A stretch of DNA of 64,000 nt from Cognatishimia sp. F0-27 (lineage in GTDB: Bacteria > Pseudomonadota > Alphaproteobacteria > Rhodobacterales > Rhodobacteraceae): the NCBI RefSeq assembly GCF_020667845.1, contig NZ_JAFMPQ010000001.1, positions 1 to 64,000 on the forward strand, given 5' to 3'. How positions within the stretch are numbered: the stretch's first letter is position 1; each line of letters opens with the position of its first letter. The notes below the pieces were generated by a model that saw nothing but the letters and a program-made list of their open reading frames with translations, was not told where the DNA came from and did not search any database. Positions 8,431 through 15,775 of the stretch are shown one piece after another. Made by a program: the position numbers and the translations under genes.

Positions 8431-8718
8431 GTTCCACACATGTCGTGTTCAGGACATGTCGTGTTCAGGACCTGCGGTGTTTCGGACATTTCAGGATCGG
8501 CAGACACCCTGTTCAGGAGCGGCAACATTCAGGAGATGTGAAGATCTGGAGTCACCACGTTCGGGATATCCCACATTTTGGAGACACCACGTTCGGGAGC
8601 TCCTACCTACCGGAGACACTTGGTTCGGGATATCCCACATTCCGGAAACACCACGTTCGGGAGTTCCTACCTTCCGGAGACACCCGGTCCCGAATGTGCC
8701 GCGCTCGGGAGATGCCGC
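8431..8718. repeat. Tandem array of 18 contiguous 16-bp units
   Basis: Reading in strict 16-base steps from 8431 gives 18 related units with approximate consensus GTTCGGGAGATNCCAC and no spacer between them. Examples are GTTCAGGACATGTCGT at 8447, GTTCGGGATATCCCAC at 8559 and 8623, ATTCCGGAAACACCAC at 8639 and GCTCGGGAGATGCCGC at 8703. Units alternate between GTTCGGGA-type and ATTCCGGA-type, giving a 32-bp dimer, and 8559-8622 is repeated as a 64-bp block at 8623-8686. Several units contain palindromes such as GGGATATCCC. Sixteen is not a multiple of three, so the array is probably not coding. A weak further unit may precede it at 8415. Confidence 0.92.
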
Positions 8719-8938
8719 TTTGCGGCGCGCGACACGACGCACCGCGTGGCTCCGGGACACGGCGCGCCAAGGCGTCGCCAAGGTGCCGATGCGGCCCGTC
8801 ATGTGACGCAGGACGGATCCGGACCGCATGCGGATATCGCACAGTATTTGAGCATCCAGACCAGAAACGCCGTGCCGTGGCGGAACAATCCGGCACGGCA
8901 TGACGTTAGAGAAATGTTAATCATCAAGGGAGGCCGTT
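8719..8938. other. Spacer between the 16-bp array and the 25-residue ORF
   Basis: The array decays into GC-rich sequence with fading 16-base similarity until about 8766. An inverted repeat built on GTGCCG and CGGCAC lies around 8869-8900, with no T tract after it. A strong ribosome-binding site follows at 8927-8933. No other gene is seen; a promoter for the small ORF should lie here. Confidence 0.4.
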
Positions 8939-9358
8939 ATGGTCCGCAACATTCTCGTCATCATCGGCCTTGTCGTGGTCGTGCTCGCCATCTTGCGTCT
9001 GGCCGGCATCGCCTGAGCGCGACTCATCGGCCAGCTCGGCCGCCAGAAACCGTTCGAACGCGTCGAGATTGACGGGTTCGAACTGTCCAAACCCCTGCAT
9101 CCAGACCGATGCGTCGCGCAGGGCGTCGGGTTCCAGTTTGCACCATTTCACACGACCGCGCTTTTCCTGACTGATGAGCCCGGCTCTCGTGAGGATCGTC
9201 AGGTGTTTCGAGATCGCGGCCAGCGACATCGCAAACGGTTCGGCCACATCCGTCACGGCCATATCGTCTTCGAGCAGCATGGACAGGATTTGCCGCCGCG
9301 TCGGATCTGCCAGCGCGGCAAAAACCGTGTCGAGCGATGCGATCGTTGCCCGCGTCAC
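8924..9358 (-). CDS. ArsR-family winged-helix transcriptional regulator
   Basis: This 144-residue protein has the ArsR/SmtB fold: TVFAALADPTRRQILSML at the start, the recognition region MSLAAISKHLTILTRAGLIS, and the wing KRGRVKWCKLEP. There is no obvious metal-binding Cys pair in the recognition helix. It resembles the metal-independent ArsR regulators often paired with SRPBCC proteins. The GTG start at 9358 overlaps the stop of a short upstream frame (GTGA). The last 30 residues are acidic and low-complexity and lie antisense to the 25-residue ORF, so the true functional end may be near residue 115. Confidence 0.82.
   Translation of the reverse strand: MTRATIASLDTVFAALADPTRRQILSMLLEDDMAVTDVAEPFAMSLAAISKHLTILTRAGLISQEKRGRVKWCKLEPDALRDASVWMQGFGQFEPVNLDAFERFLAAELADESRSGDAGQTQDGEHDHDKADDDENVADHNGLP
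8939..9016 (+). CDS. 25-residue single-pass membrane peptide
   Basis: A tiny ORF encodes MVRNILVIIGLVVVVLAIL followed by RLAGIA. It has a short basic N-terminus and one hydrophobic helix of about 17 residues, consistent with an inner-membrane peptide. The ribosome-binding site AGGGAGG sits five bases before the ATG and is among the best in the window, which is the main reason to call it. It is entirely antisense to the 3' end of the ArsR-type gene. No function can be assigned; it could be a stress or regulatory microprotein. Confidence 0.6.
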   Translation: MVRNILVIIGLVVVVLAILRLAGIA

Positions 9359-9591
9359 GGTCGGCGCCCGCTCTCGGCGGGGCTGCACGCGGCCCTTGCC
9401 GCGGGCACGCGCCGCGCTCTGGGACCTGGCCGGATGCGTGACAAAGGGCGACGAGAGGGCTGCATGATGCTCGCTATGCTTTCGATCCAGTGCCTGCCGC
9501 CGCGTGCATCGCGCGCGACAGGCCCGCGGTGTTTGACCGCTTCGGCGGCAAAACTCAACCCTTCGGTTGAATAACGCATTTCCTCCAACAT
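9355..9591 (-). CDS. Possible small ORF coupled to the ArsR-type gene
   Basis: A 78-residue frame starts MLEEMRYSTEGLSFAAEAV and ends with TGA inside GTGA, overlapping the ArsR-type start by four bases. The first 45 residues have plausible protein composition, while the rest is Arg/Pro-rich like a shadow frame. An alternative ATG at 9579 follows GGAGG very closely. No family is recognised. If it is real, it heads the regulator's operon. Confidence 0.3.
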   Translation of the reverse strand: MLEEMRYSTEGLSFAAEAVKHRGPVARDARGGRHWIESIASIMQPSRRPLSRIRPGPRARRVPAARAACSPAESGRRP

Positions 9592-9638
9592 GCCCCGACC
9601 GGCCCTGCGACCGAATGTGCAGGCTCGGCAGTCTGCCT

Positions 9639-9765
9639 AAAAAATTTATATTTTTCAGATAGTTGGAAAGTGCTGCGGCGCGGCACCTGTCATGTTGACT
9701 CCGGTCGGTCCAACGCATAGCACACTGTCAACATTCCCGATGGGCCCTGATGGGCGAGGTGTCGT
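9639..9765 (+). promoter_or_regulatory. AT-rich probable promoter region of the atp operon
   Basis: The 22 bases at 9639-9660 (AAAAAATTTATATTTTTC and flanks) are by far the most AT-rich stretch near the Fo genes and lie about 105 bases before the atpI start. They could be an UP element, a curved-DNA region or a promoter core. Exact -35 and -10 boxes cannot be assigned with confidence. Confidence 0.35.
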
Positions 9766-10116
9766 GTGAGCGATCCGGATCCTAAGCGGCAAATGGCCGA
9801 GCTTGAGGCCAAGCTGGCGGCGCGCCGCGCAGCCGACGCCCGAGACGAGGCCGATCAGGAAGAGCACTACAGTCAGGCACAGCATGCCTGGCGGATGGTG
9901 ACGGAGATGGTGGCCGGTCTTGGGATCGGTTTCGGCATCGGATACGGGCTGGACGCACTGTTTGGCACGCAACCGTTCCTGATGGTGCTGTTTACATTGC
10001 TGGGGCTTGCGGCAGGGATCAACGTGATGATCCGCTCCGCCCGCGAGTTCCAAGAGAGACAAGTGGCGCGCGCGGCGCGTCAGGCAGACGACGACAGGTC
10101 CGGCGGAGACGCCTGA
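9766..10116 (+). CDS. atpI: ATP synthase accessory protein AtpI
   Basis: AtpI assists assembly or Mg2+/Ca2+ handling of the Fo complex in the inner membrane. The 116-residue protein has a charged N-terminal coil ([20 protein letters not shown]) and two membrane helices with the family signature [19 protein letters not shown]. It begins with GTG (MSDPDPKRQ) and opens the operon, 26 bases before atpB. Confidence 0.9.
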   Translation: MSDPDPKRQMAELEAKLAARRAADARDEADQEEHYSQAQHAWRMVTEMVAGLGIGFGIGYGLDALFGTQPFLMVLFTLLGLAAGINVMIRSAREFQERQVARAARQADDDRSGGDA

Positions 10117-10142
10117 GGACCAAGGCACGAAGAGGGCTGACT

Positions 10143-10907
10143 ATGGCGACTGAAGCGGCAGATCACGGCGGCGAAGGCGGCGGGCTGGTGTTCCACCCGA
10201 TGGACCAGTTCATCATCAAGCCGCTCTTCGGAGACGGTGCGGTGGGCATGTTCACCATCACCAACATGACGCTCTGGCTGGCTCTGGCGGTTGTCGCGAT
10301 CATCGCGCTGATGGTTCTGGGCACGTCGAAGCGGGCCGTGGTTCCGACACGCACGCAGTCTGTTGCAGAGCTGGCATACGGCTTCGTTTACAAGATGGTC
10401 GAGGACGTGACCGGCAAGGATGGGGTCAAATATTTTCCCTACATCTTCACGCTGTTCCTGTTCATCCTGTTTTCCAACTTCCTCGCGCTGCTGCCGATGT
10501 CCTTCTCGCCGACCTCCCATATCGCGGTGACCGCGGTTCTCGGTTTTGGCGTGTTCATCGCCGTGACAGCGCTTGGCTTCATCAAGAACGGCGCTTCGTT
10601 CCTCGAGCTTTTCTGGGTGTCGAGCGCACCGCTTGCGCTGCGCCCGATCCTGGCCGTGATCGAGGTCATCTCGTATTTTGTCCGCCCCGTCAGCCACTCC
10701 ATTCGTCTGGCCGGCAACATCATGGCGGGCCACGCGGTTCTCAAGGTTTTTGCGGGCTTTGCCGCCATCGCTGCGGTGGCGCCGCTGTCGATCCTCGGCG
10801 TGCTGGCGATCTATGGTCTCGAGGTGCTCGTGTCGGCCATTCAGGCCTACGTGTTCACCATTCTGACCTGTGTCTATCTCAAGGACGCGCTGCATCCGCA
10901 TCACTAA
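10143..10907 (+). CDS. atpB: ATP synthase Fo subunit a
   Basis: Subunit a forms the proton half-channels against the rotating c-ring in the cytoplasmic membrane. The 254-residue protein contains several hydrophobic helices and the family signature [15 protein letters not shown], in which Arg188 is the essential arginine facing the c subunit carboxylate. The ATG at 10143 follows GAGGGCTGACT. It lies between atpI and atpE in the usual alphaproteobacterial Fo operon. Confidence 0.97.
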   Translation: MATEAADHGGEGGGLVFHPMDQFIIKPLFGDGAVGMFTITNMTLWLALAVVAIIALMVLGTSKRAVVPTRTQSVAELAYGFVYKMVEDVTGKDGVKYFPYIFTLFLFILFSNFLALLPMSFSPTSHIAVTAVLGFGVFIAVTALGFIKNGASFLELFWVSSAPLALRPILAVIEVISYFVRPVSHSIRLAGNIMAGHAVLKVFAGFAAIAAVAPLSILGVLAIYGLEVLVSAIQAYVFTILTCVYLKDALHPHH

Positions 10908-10996
10908 CGTGCCCGGCGGCAGGATTGTCGCCGACACGCCCGACACTCCCGGAGCGATCCGGACCCAATCAACTTCCAATCGTAAGGAGAATTCAC

Positions 10997-11221
10997 ATGG
11001 AAGGCGATCTCGCACATATCGGCGCAGGCCTCGCAGCAATCGGTTCCGGCGCGGCCGCAATCGGTGTGGGCAACGTGGCTGGCAACTTCCTTGCCGGCGC
11101 TCTGCGCAACCCCTCCGCGGCTGCTGGTCAGACCGCAACGCTCTTCATCGGCATCGCATTCGCGGAAGCACTGGGCATCTTTGCCTTCCTCGTTTCGTTG
11201 CTGCTGATGTTCGCCGTCTAA
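10997..11221 (+). CDS. atpE: ATP synthase Fo subunit c
   Basis: Subunit c builds the proton-driven rotor ring. This 74-residue hairpin protein has two membrane helices joined by the polar loop ALRNPS (RNP in place of the common RQP), and Glu57 in GIAFAEALG is the proton-carrying carboxylate. The glycine-rich first helix reads [11 protein letters not shown]. The start is fixed by AAGGAG seven bases upstream of ATG 10997. Confidence 0.97.
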   Translation: MEGDLAHIGAGLAAIGSGAAAIGVGNVAGNFLAGALRNPSAAAGQTATLFIGIAFAEALGIFAFLVSLLLMFAV

Positions 11222-11450
11222 GGCACGCGCACGATCCTTACGCGCGGGCGGTCCGGCCAACCCGGTCAGACCGCCCGATGTCAGGGTCGGCACGATCACG
11301 GCGAAGCGGCCCGCGAGGGCCGATGAGCACCCCCGGCATCGACCCGGCACGACAGATCCCACGAGGGACCGTCGCCCGTCGGAGCCACCGACCACCCGGT
11401 TCCCCGAGAACCACTCCAAATTCTGACCCGCTTCCACGGAGGACGACCAT

Positions 11451-11996
11451 ATGGCCACCGAGGCAACAGAGGCCGTCAGCAGCTGCGTAGGCCCGGATGG
11501 CAGCGCCATCGGCATGCCCCAGCTGTGCTTTGACTGGTTCCCGAACCAGATATTCTGGCTCGTTATCACGCTGGTTGTGATCTATTTGGTGCTGTCCCGT
11601 GTTGCGCTTCCACGCATCGCGTCGGTCCTGTCCGAACGGCAGGGCACCATCACCAACGACATCGCCGCCGCAGAAGACCTCAAGCGCAAGGCCGAAGAGG
11701 CCGAAGCCGCCTATGAGAAGGCGCTGGCCGATGCACGGGCCGAGGCGCAGGGCATCGCGCAGGCCACCCGCGACGAGATCAAGGCGACGCTGGACGAGGC
11801 ATCCGCCAAGGCCGACGCGGAAATCGCGGCGCGCACAGCCGAAAGCGAGAAGGCGATTGCCGAAATCCGCAGCTCGGCCATGAGCCAGGTGGAGATCGTC
11901 GCCAAGGACACCGCCGAGGCCATCGTGGCCGCTCTGGGCGGCAAGGCTGACAGCGCGGCCATCGCTAAGGCCGTCGACGCGCGGCTGAAAGGATAA
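11451..11996 (+). CDS. atpX: ATP synthase Fo subunit b'
   Basis: This is one of the two peripheral-stalk b-type subunits found in photosynthetic-type and rhodobacterial ATP synthases. The 181-residue protein has one membrane helix near residues 25-50 ([19 protein letters not shown]) followed by a long Ala/Glu/Lys-rich coiled coil. It follows atpE after a 229-base gap with no other gene, and atpF starts four bases after its stop. Its start is preceded by GGAGG. Confidence 0.93.
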   Translation: MATEATEAVSSCVGPDGSAIGMPQLCFDWFPNQIFWLVITLVVIYLVLSRVALPRIASVLSERQGTITNDIAAAEDLKRKAEEAEAAYEKALADARAEAQGIAQATRDEIKATLDEASAKADAEIAARTAESEKAIAEIRSSAMSQVEIVAKDTAEAIVAALGGKADSAAIAKAVDARLKG

Positions 11997-12000
11997 GACG

Positions 12001-12567
12001 ATGAACAAGCTCATCACGCTTACCACGATTGCGGCCCTCAGTGCCGGTCCGGCACTGGCCGCGGGCGACAAGCCGTTCTTCTCTCTGAAGAATACGGACT
12101 TCATCGTGTCCATCGGCTTTTTGCTGTTCATTGCGGTCCTGATCTACTTCAAGGTGCCGGGCCTTCTCATGGGCATGCTGGACAAGCGTGCCGATGGGAT
12201 CCGCTCCGAGCTCGACGAGGCCCGCGCGTTGCGCGAAGAAGCACAGGCGCTTCTGGCTTCTTACGAGCGCAAGGCCAACGAAGTGCAGGAACAAGCCGAC
12301 CGGATCGTCACGCATGCCCGCGCGGAGGCGGAACTCGCCGCGGAGCAGGCCAAGGCCGATCTCGAGGCCTCCATCCAGCGCCGGCTTGCCGCGGCAGATG
12401 GCCAGATTGCTTCGGCAGAAAAGGCGGCGATCAAGGAAGTCCGCGATCAGGCCGCAAGCGTTGCGATTGCCGCCGCGCGCACCGTCGTCGCCGAGCAGAT
12501 GACGGCGCAGGATGCGGCAGCCCTTATCGACACGAGCATCGACCAGGTGGGCGCACGCCTCAACTGA
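12001..12567 (+). CDS. atpF: ATP synthase Fo subunit b
   Basis: This 188-residue second b-type subunit pairs with b' in the peripheral stalk linking Fo to F1. An N-terminal hydrophobic stretch resembles a signal sequence (ITLTTIAALSAGPALA). The membrane helix FIVSIGFLLFIAVLIYFKV and a long charged coiled coil follow. It is the last gene of the Fo operon and is followed by a clear intrinsic terminator. The F1 genes are not in the window. Confidence 0.94.
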   Translation: MNKLITLTTIAALSAGPALAAGDKPFFSLKNTDFIVSIGFLLFIAVLIYFKVPGLLMGMLDKRADGIRSELDEARALREEAQALLASYERKANEVQEQADRIVTHARAEAELAAEQAKADLEASIQRRLAAADGQIASAEKAAIKEVRDQAASVAIAAARTVVAEQMTAQDAAALIDTSIDQVGARLN

Positions 12568-12593
12568 GGTCGCGTTCCGGAGAGACCAGGTTC

Positions 12594-12628
12594 AAACCGC
12601 TGCGGCCCTGCCGTGGCGGTTTTTTCTT
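12594..12628 (+). terminator. Intrinsic terminator of the Fo operon
   Basis: AAACCGC pairs with GCGGTTT around a GC-rich interior that can itself fold, followed directly by TTTTCTTG. It lies 27 bases after the atpF stop and is positioned to end the atpI-F transcript. Confidence 0.75.
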
Positions 12629-12670
12629 GTCGCGTCAAGGCAGACGATCCGCCCGGCGCGACGGGTGCGA

Positions 12671-12723
12671 GGGGCGCTGCCCCTCGCGCTCCCCGGGATA
12701 TTTGACGCCCAAAGAAGCGGGCG
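12671..12723 (+). repeat. Intergenic repeat, copy 2
   Basis: GGGGCGCTGCCCC forms a short hairpin and is followed by the core GATATTTGACGCCCAAAG and AAGCGGGCG, identical to copy 1 at the left edge of the window. It sits between the atp operon terminator and mipZ. The remaining bases of this 358-base intergenic region show no gene. Confidence 0.75.
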
Positions 12724-12925
12724 ACCGGCACGAGCCCCTCCGCCGGTCCACACAGTCCGGCGCGCGCCAAGGGTTGTGGCCGGGCGTGCGGCGGGACCCT
12801 GCATGGAAGATCTGATGCTATCGGGCGTTTCAGGGTGCGGGCTCTCTTGACGCGTCGCGGCAGATGCGGTGTAGGGACAGCACACCCGGGCAAAGACCGG
12901 GGAGATCAGGCAGGGGACAAGGGGC

Positions 12926-13732
12926 ATGGCGCATATCATCGTGGTCGGCAACGAGAAGGGCGGCGCGGGCAAGAGCACCGTCTCTATCCACGTGGCAACA
13001 GCCCTGGCACGGATGGGGCATCGGGTGGGCGTGCTTGACCTCGACCTGCGCCAGAAAAGCCTTGGCCGCTATCTCGATAACCGACGGCGGTTTCTCGAAA
13101 GCTCGGGCCTCGTTCTGCCGGGGCCGGTTTACGCGGAACTGCCGGAGCCGGATGAGAGCTTGCAGCCGGGGGAAAACGCGTTTGACCATCGGCTGTCGCG
13201 CGCGGTTGCCTCGTTGGAGCCTGCGTCGGACTTCATCCTGATCGATTGTCCCGGATCGCACACGCGGCTCAGCCAGGTCGCGCATTCGCTTGCCGATACG
13301 CTGATCACACCGCTCAATGACAGTTTCATCGATTTCGACCTTCTGGCGCGGATCGACAATGACGGCGAAAAGATCCTCGGCCCGTCGGTCTATTCCGAGA
13401 TGGTCTGGTCGGCGCGGCAGTTGCGCGCGCAGGCGGGACTTCAGCCGATCGACTGGGTGGTGTTGCGCAACCGGTTGGGTGCGCAGCAGATGGTGAACAA
13501 GATGAAGATGGAAAAGGCGCTCACGCGGCTGGCCAAGCGGATCGGCTTTCGCATTGCACCGGGGTTCTCGGAGCGCGTGGTGTTCCGGGAGTTGTTTCCG
13601 CGCGGGCTGACGCTGCTCGATCTGCGGGATGTGGGCGTGAAGCAACTGAACATTTCCAACATCGCCGCGCGTCAGGAGATGCGGGACCTGATCAAGGCGC
13701 TGAAACTGCCCGGAGTCGAGGTGACGTTTTGA
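12926..13732 (+). CDS. mipZ: MipZ-type division-plane ATPase (ParA/MinD superfamily)
   Basis: In Caulobacter, MipZ forms a gradient from ParB at the poles and blocks FtsZ assembly, placing the division site at mid-cell. The 268-residue protein has a deviant Walker A motif, KGGAGKST at residues 11-18, the LDLDLRQKS switch and the DFILIDCPGSHTRL Walker B region. The size and the C-terminal pattern VVFRELFPRGLTLLDL fit MipZ better than ParA. A TTG-started membrane protein overlaps its stop. Confidence 0.9.
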   Translation: MAHIIVVGNEKGGAGKSTVSIHVATALARMGHRVGVLDLDLRQKSLGRYLDNRRRFLESSGLVLPGPVYAELPEPDESLQPGENAFDHRLSRAVASLEPASDFILIDCPGSHTRLSQVAHSLADTLITPLNDSFIDFDLLARIDNDGEKILGPSVYSEMVWSARQLRAQAGLQPIDWVVLRNRLGAQQMVNKMKMEKALTRLAKRIGFRIAPGFSERVVFRELFPRGLTLLDLRDVGVKQLNISNIAARQEMRDLIKALKLPGVEVTF

Positions 13733-13926
13733 GCGAGCAGGACCCTGCCAAGCGCAAGGAGCTCTGGTTCAAGCTGGTGTTCAGCCTGTTTGGCCTTGCC
13801 TTGATGTGTGTGGCGATCTTTGCGCGCGGCATCCCGAACGCGCCGGCTCTGGTTGAGGTTGTCGGCGTGGCCGGGCTCTTTTTCGGCGGCTCGGCGGTGT
13901 ATTGCGCGCTCAAGCTGTTCCGCTGA
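13729..13926 (+). CDS. Small two-helix membrane protein coupled to mipZ
   Basis: A 65-residue protein starts at a TTG that overlaps the mipZ stop (TTGA). It has a charged N-terminus (SEQDPAKRKELW) and two hydrophobic segments (LVFSLFGLALMCVAIFA and VVGVAGLFFGGSAVYCAL). No family is recognised. The tight overlap suggests co-translation with mipZ, but a role in division is only an inference. Confidence 0.75.
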   Translation: MSEQDPAKRKELWFKLVFSLFGLALMCVAIFARGIPNAPALVEVVGVAGLFFGGSAVYCALKLFR

Positions 13927-14089
13927 ACGCCATACGCCGTGTCAGGCGCGGCGCTGCGTCTGTCATCGCTCCGCCGGTTGAGCGGGCTGCGCCAAGCCCC
14001 GGTCGGGTCCGGCCCGCGGTTTTTGGGATTCCGTCGACGCGCCCGGGGCATTACGGTCGGGATTGGCGAAATCACAGGAGGCCGTGGCC

Positions 14090-14884
14090 ATGCCCGCACC
14101 CATCAATCCTTTCAAGGCCCGGTTGCACAGCGGCGCACGCAGCGTCGGTCTCTGGATGGGTCTGTGCGATCCCTATGCCGCGGAGCTTGTGGCGCGATCC
14201 GGGTTTGACTGGCTTCTGATCGACGGGGAGCACGCACCGAACGATCTGGCGCGGATCACACGGCAATTGGCGGTGATTGCGCCGCATTGCGCACCGATCG
14301 TCCGCCTGCCCATGGCGGAGCCATGGTTCATCAAGCAGGTGCTGGACGCGGGCGCGCAGAGCCTTCTCATTCCAATGGTCAACAGCGCGGAGGACGCACG
14401 GGCGGCCGTCGCTGCGATGCGCTATCCGCCCGAGGGGATCCGTGGCTTCGGCCATGCGCTCGGGCGGGCGTCCTGTTGGGGCACGGAGCCCGATTACGGC
14501 ATCACAGCCAATGCGCAGATGTGTCTGATCGTGCAGATCGAAAGCCGCCGGGCGCTGGAAAATCTCGATGAGATCCTTGCGGTGGAGGGGGTCGATGCCG
14601 CGTTTATCGGGCCAGCGGATCTGGCCTGTGACATGGGGTTCATCGAGGATCTCGACGCGCCGGAGATGCGCGCGGTTGTCAAACGCACATTGGCGCGGAT
14701 TGCCGAGGCGGGCAAACCGGCGGGGATCATCGGGTTCAACGATGAGGCCATCGCGGCGCATTTTGAAAATGGGGCGCAATTCGTGGCTGCGGGGGCGGAC
14801 GTGATCCTTCTGGCGCAGATGCTCCGGGATGTGTCGCGGCGGTGGAAGACGCGGATCGGGCACGCGAGCCCTGATCGCGGCTAA
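14090..14884 (+). CDS. HpcH/HpaI-family aldolase
   Basis: This class II, metal-dependent aldolase family cleaves 4-hydroxy-2-oxo acids to pyruvate plus an aldehyde. The 264-residue TIM-barrel protein shows LLIDGEHAPND (catalytic His and the metal region), IVRLPMAEPWFIKQ with the active-site Arg, the QIESRRALEN glutamate and the AAFIGPADLACDMG aspartate. The start at 14090 follows AGGAGG. No catabolic neighbours are present, so the physiological substrate (heptanedioate, rhamnonate or garosamine type) is open. Confidence 0.93.
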   Translation: MPAPINPFKARLHSGARSVGLWMGLCDPYAAELVARSGFDWLLIDGEHAPNDLARITRQLAVIAPHCAPIVRLPMAEPWFIKQVLDAGAQSLLIPMVNSAEDARAAVAAMRYPPEGIRGFGHALGRASCWGTEPDYGITANAQMCLIVQIESRRALENLDEILAVEGVDAAFIGPADLACDMGFIEDLDAPEMRAVVKRTLARIAEAGKPAGIIGFNDEAIAAHFENGAQFVAAGADVILLAQMLRDVSRRWKTRIGHASPDRG

Positions 14885-14990
14885 GCCGACAAAGGATTGC
14901 CCCCGGCCATGTCGGATTGTCTTGCGGTGACGACCATGTCCGCACCGGGTGTGACCCGTGGAGCGCCTGCGGCAGGTCTTGCATGCGCGC

Positions 14991-15000
14991 GGGGGGGGGG
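14991..15000 (+). repeat. Homopolymeric tract of ten G
   Basis: Ten consecutive G follow GCGCGC in the spacer before the lipoprotein gene, about 95 bases upstream of its start. It is the longest homopolymer noticed in the window. It could be slippage-prone, or a place where base calling is unreliable. Confidence 0.8.
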
Positions 15001-15095
15001 AAGGCCGGGCGGTGTGCGGAGGCGGGCGCAGAAGAAGTCCGTTGGCTGGCCGGCGTTAATCCTTCGCTAACCATACATGGTGCAATCTGCGTGCC

Positions 15096-15497
15096 ATGAT
15101 CCGATGGGCGTTCCTTTCAATCGTGGTGCTGGCGGGCTGTGACACGGCCGGGCCGGGGTTTCGCAGCGCGGAACCCGTGACGCGAGTCGTCGAGGGCAGC
15201 CGCTTCACGCTGCGCTTTCGTGGCGACCTGGTCGAGGCGATCCGCACATCGCCCGAAATGCTGCCTCGGTTCGAAGACGTCGCGCGCAAGGCGGGGCTGG
15301 CGGCGCAGGCGGAGCGCCCGGGTTGCGTGACCGACTGGGTGGAGGGCGACCCGGCGGTGGTGCTGCTCGGTTTGTCCTGCAACGGTGGCAAAGCGCCGAA
15401 ACGCCCCAAGCGCAAGGCGCTGCTGCTCTGCGATCTCTATGATCTGAGCACACGCGACTCCGTCGGGCGCGGCAGCGCGGAGTGCGAAAAACTCTGA
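15096..15497 (+). CDS. Small lipoprotein of unknown function
   Basis: This 133-residue protein begins MIRWAFLSIVVLAGC, a lipoprotein signal with lipobox LAGC and Cys15 as the lipid-carrying residue. The mature part has a basic stretch (KAPKRPKRK) and four further cysteines. The adjacent Asp after Cys could hold it in the inner membrane by the E. coli +2 rule. No domain is recognised. The next gene rightward is smc, 278 bases away. Confidence 0.85.
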   Translation: MIRWAFLSIVVLAGCDTAGPGFRSAEPVTRVVEGSRFTLRFRGDLVEAIRTSPEMLPRFEDVARKAGLAAQAERPGCVTDWVEGDPAVVLLGLSCNGGKAPKRPKRKALLLCDLYDLSTRDSVGRGSAECEKL

Positions 15498-15775
15498 CCA
15501 CGCGTCACGCGGCGCGGGATGGCCCTCCGCGGACCAGACCGTCGATGCGCCGGGGCTTTGGATCCCGTTGGCGCGGGCGCGTGGCGGCGCCGTGCCGCGC
15601 ACTGCGATGGTTGCAGGCCCCGCATGAAGGGGTGCGGACACCACCCGCCCTATCCGGAAACGCCATATCTTGTGGATAAACAGGCGTAGCGCCGCCACAT
15701 CCTGCGTCGGTGCCTTGACAGAATCGCGATCTGCCCCGCACTCTGGGCGCCTGATCTGATCCGAAAGGGCCTCTC

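Noticed and set aside
8431-8718. CRISPR array
   Set aside because: Units are contiguous with no unique spacers, too short and too diverged; no cas genes are in the window.
8865-8905. GTGCCG/CGGCAC hairpin as a transcription terminator
   Set aside because: No T tract follows on either strand; it may be structure in the small ORF's leader.
8445-9072. Several overlapping open frames of 100-160 residues on both strands across the 16-bp array
   Set aside because: The array has no stop-generating units and its 16-base period rotates through all frames, so all frames stay open. Translations are Arg/His/Pro-rich with a 16-residue echo and no start signals.
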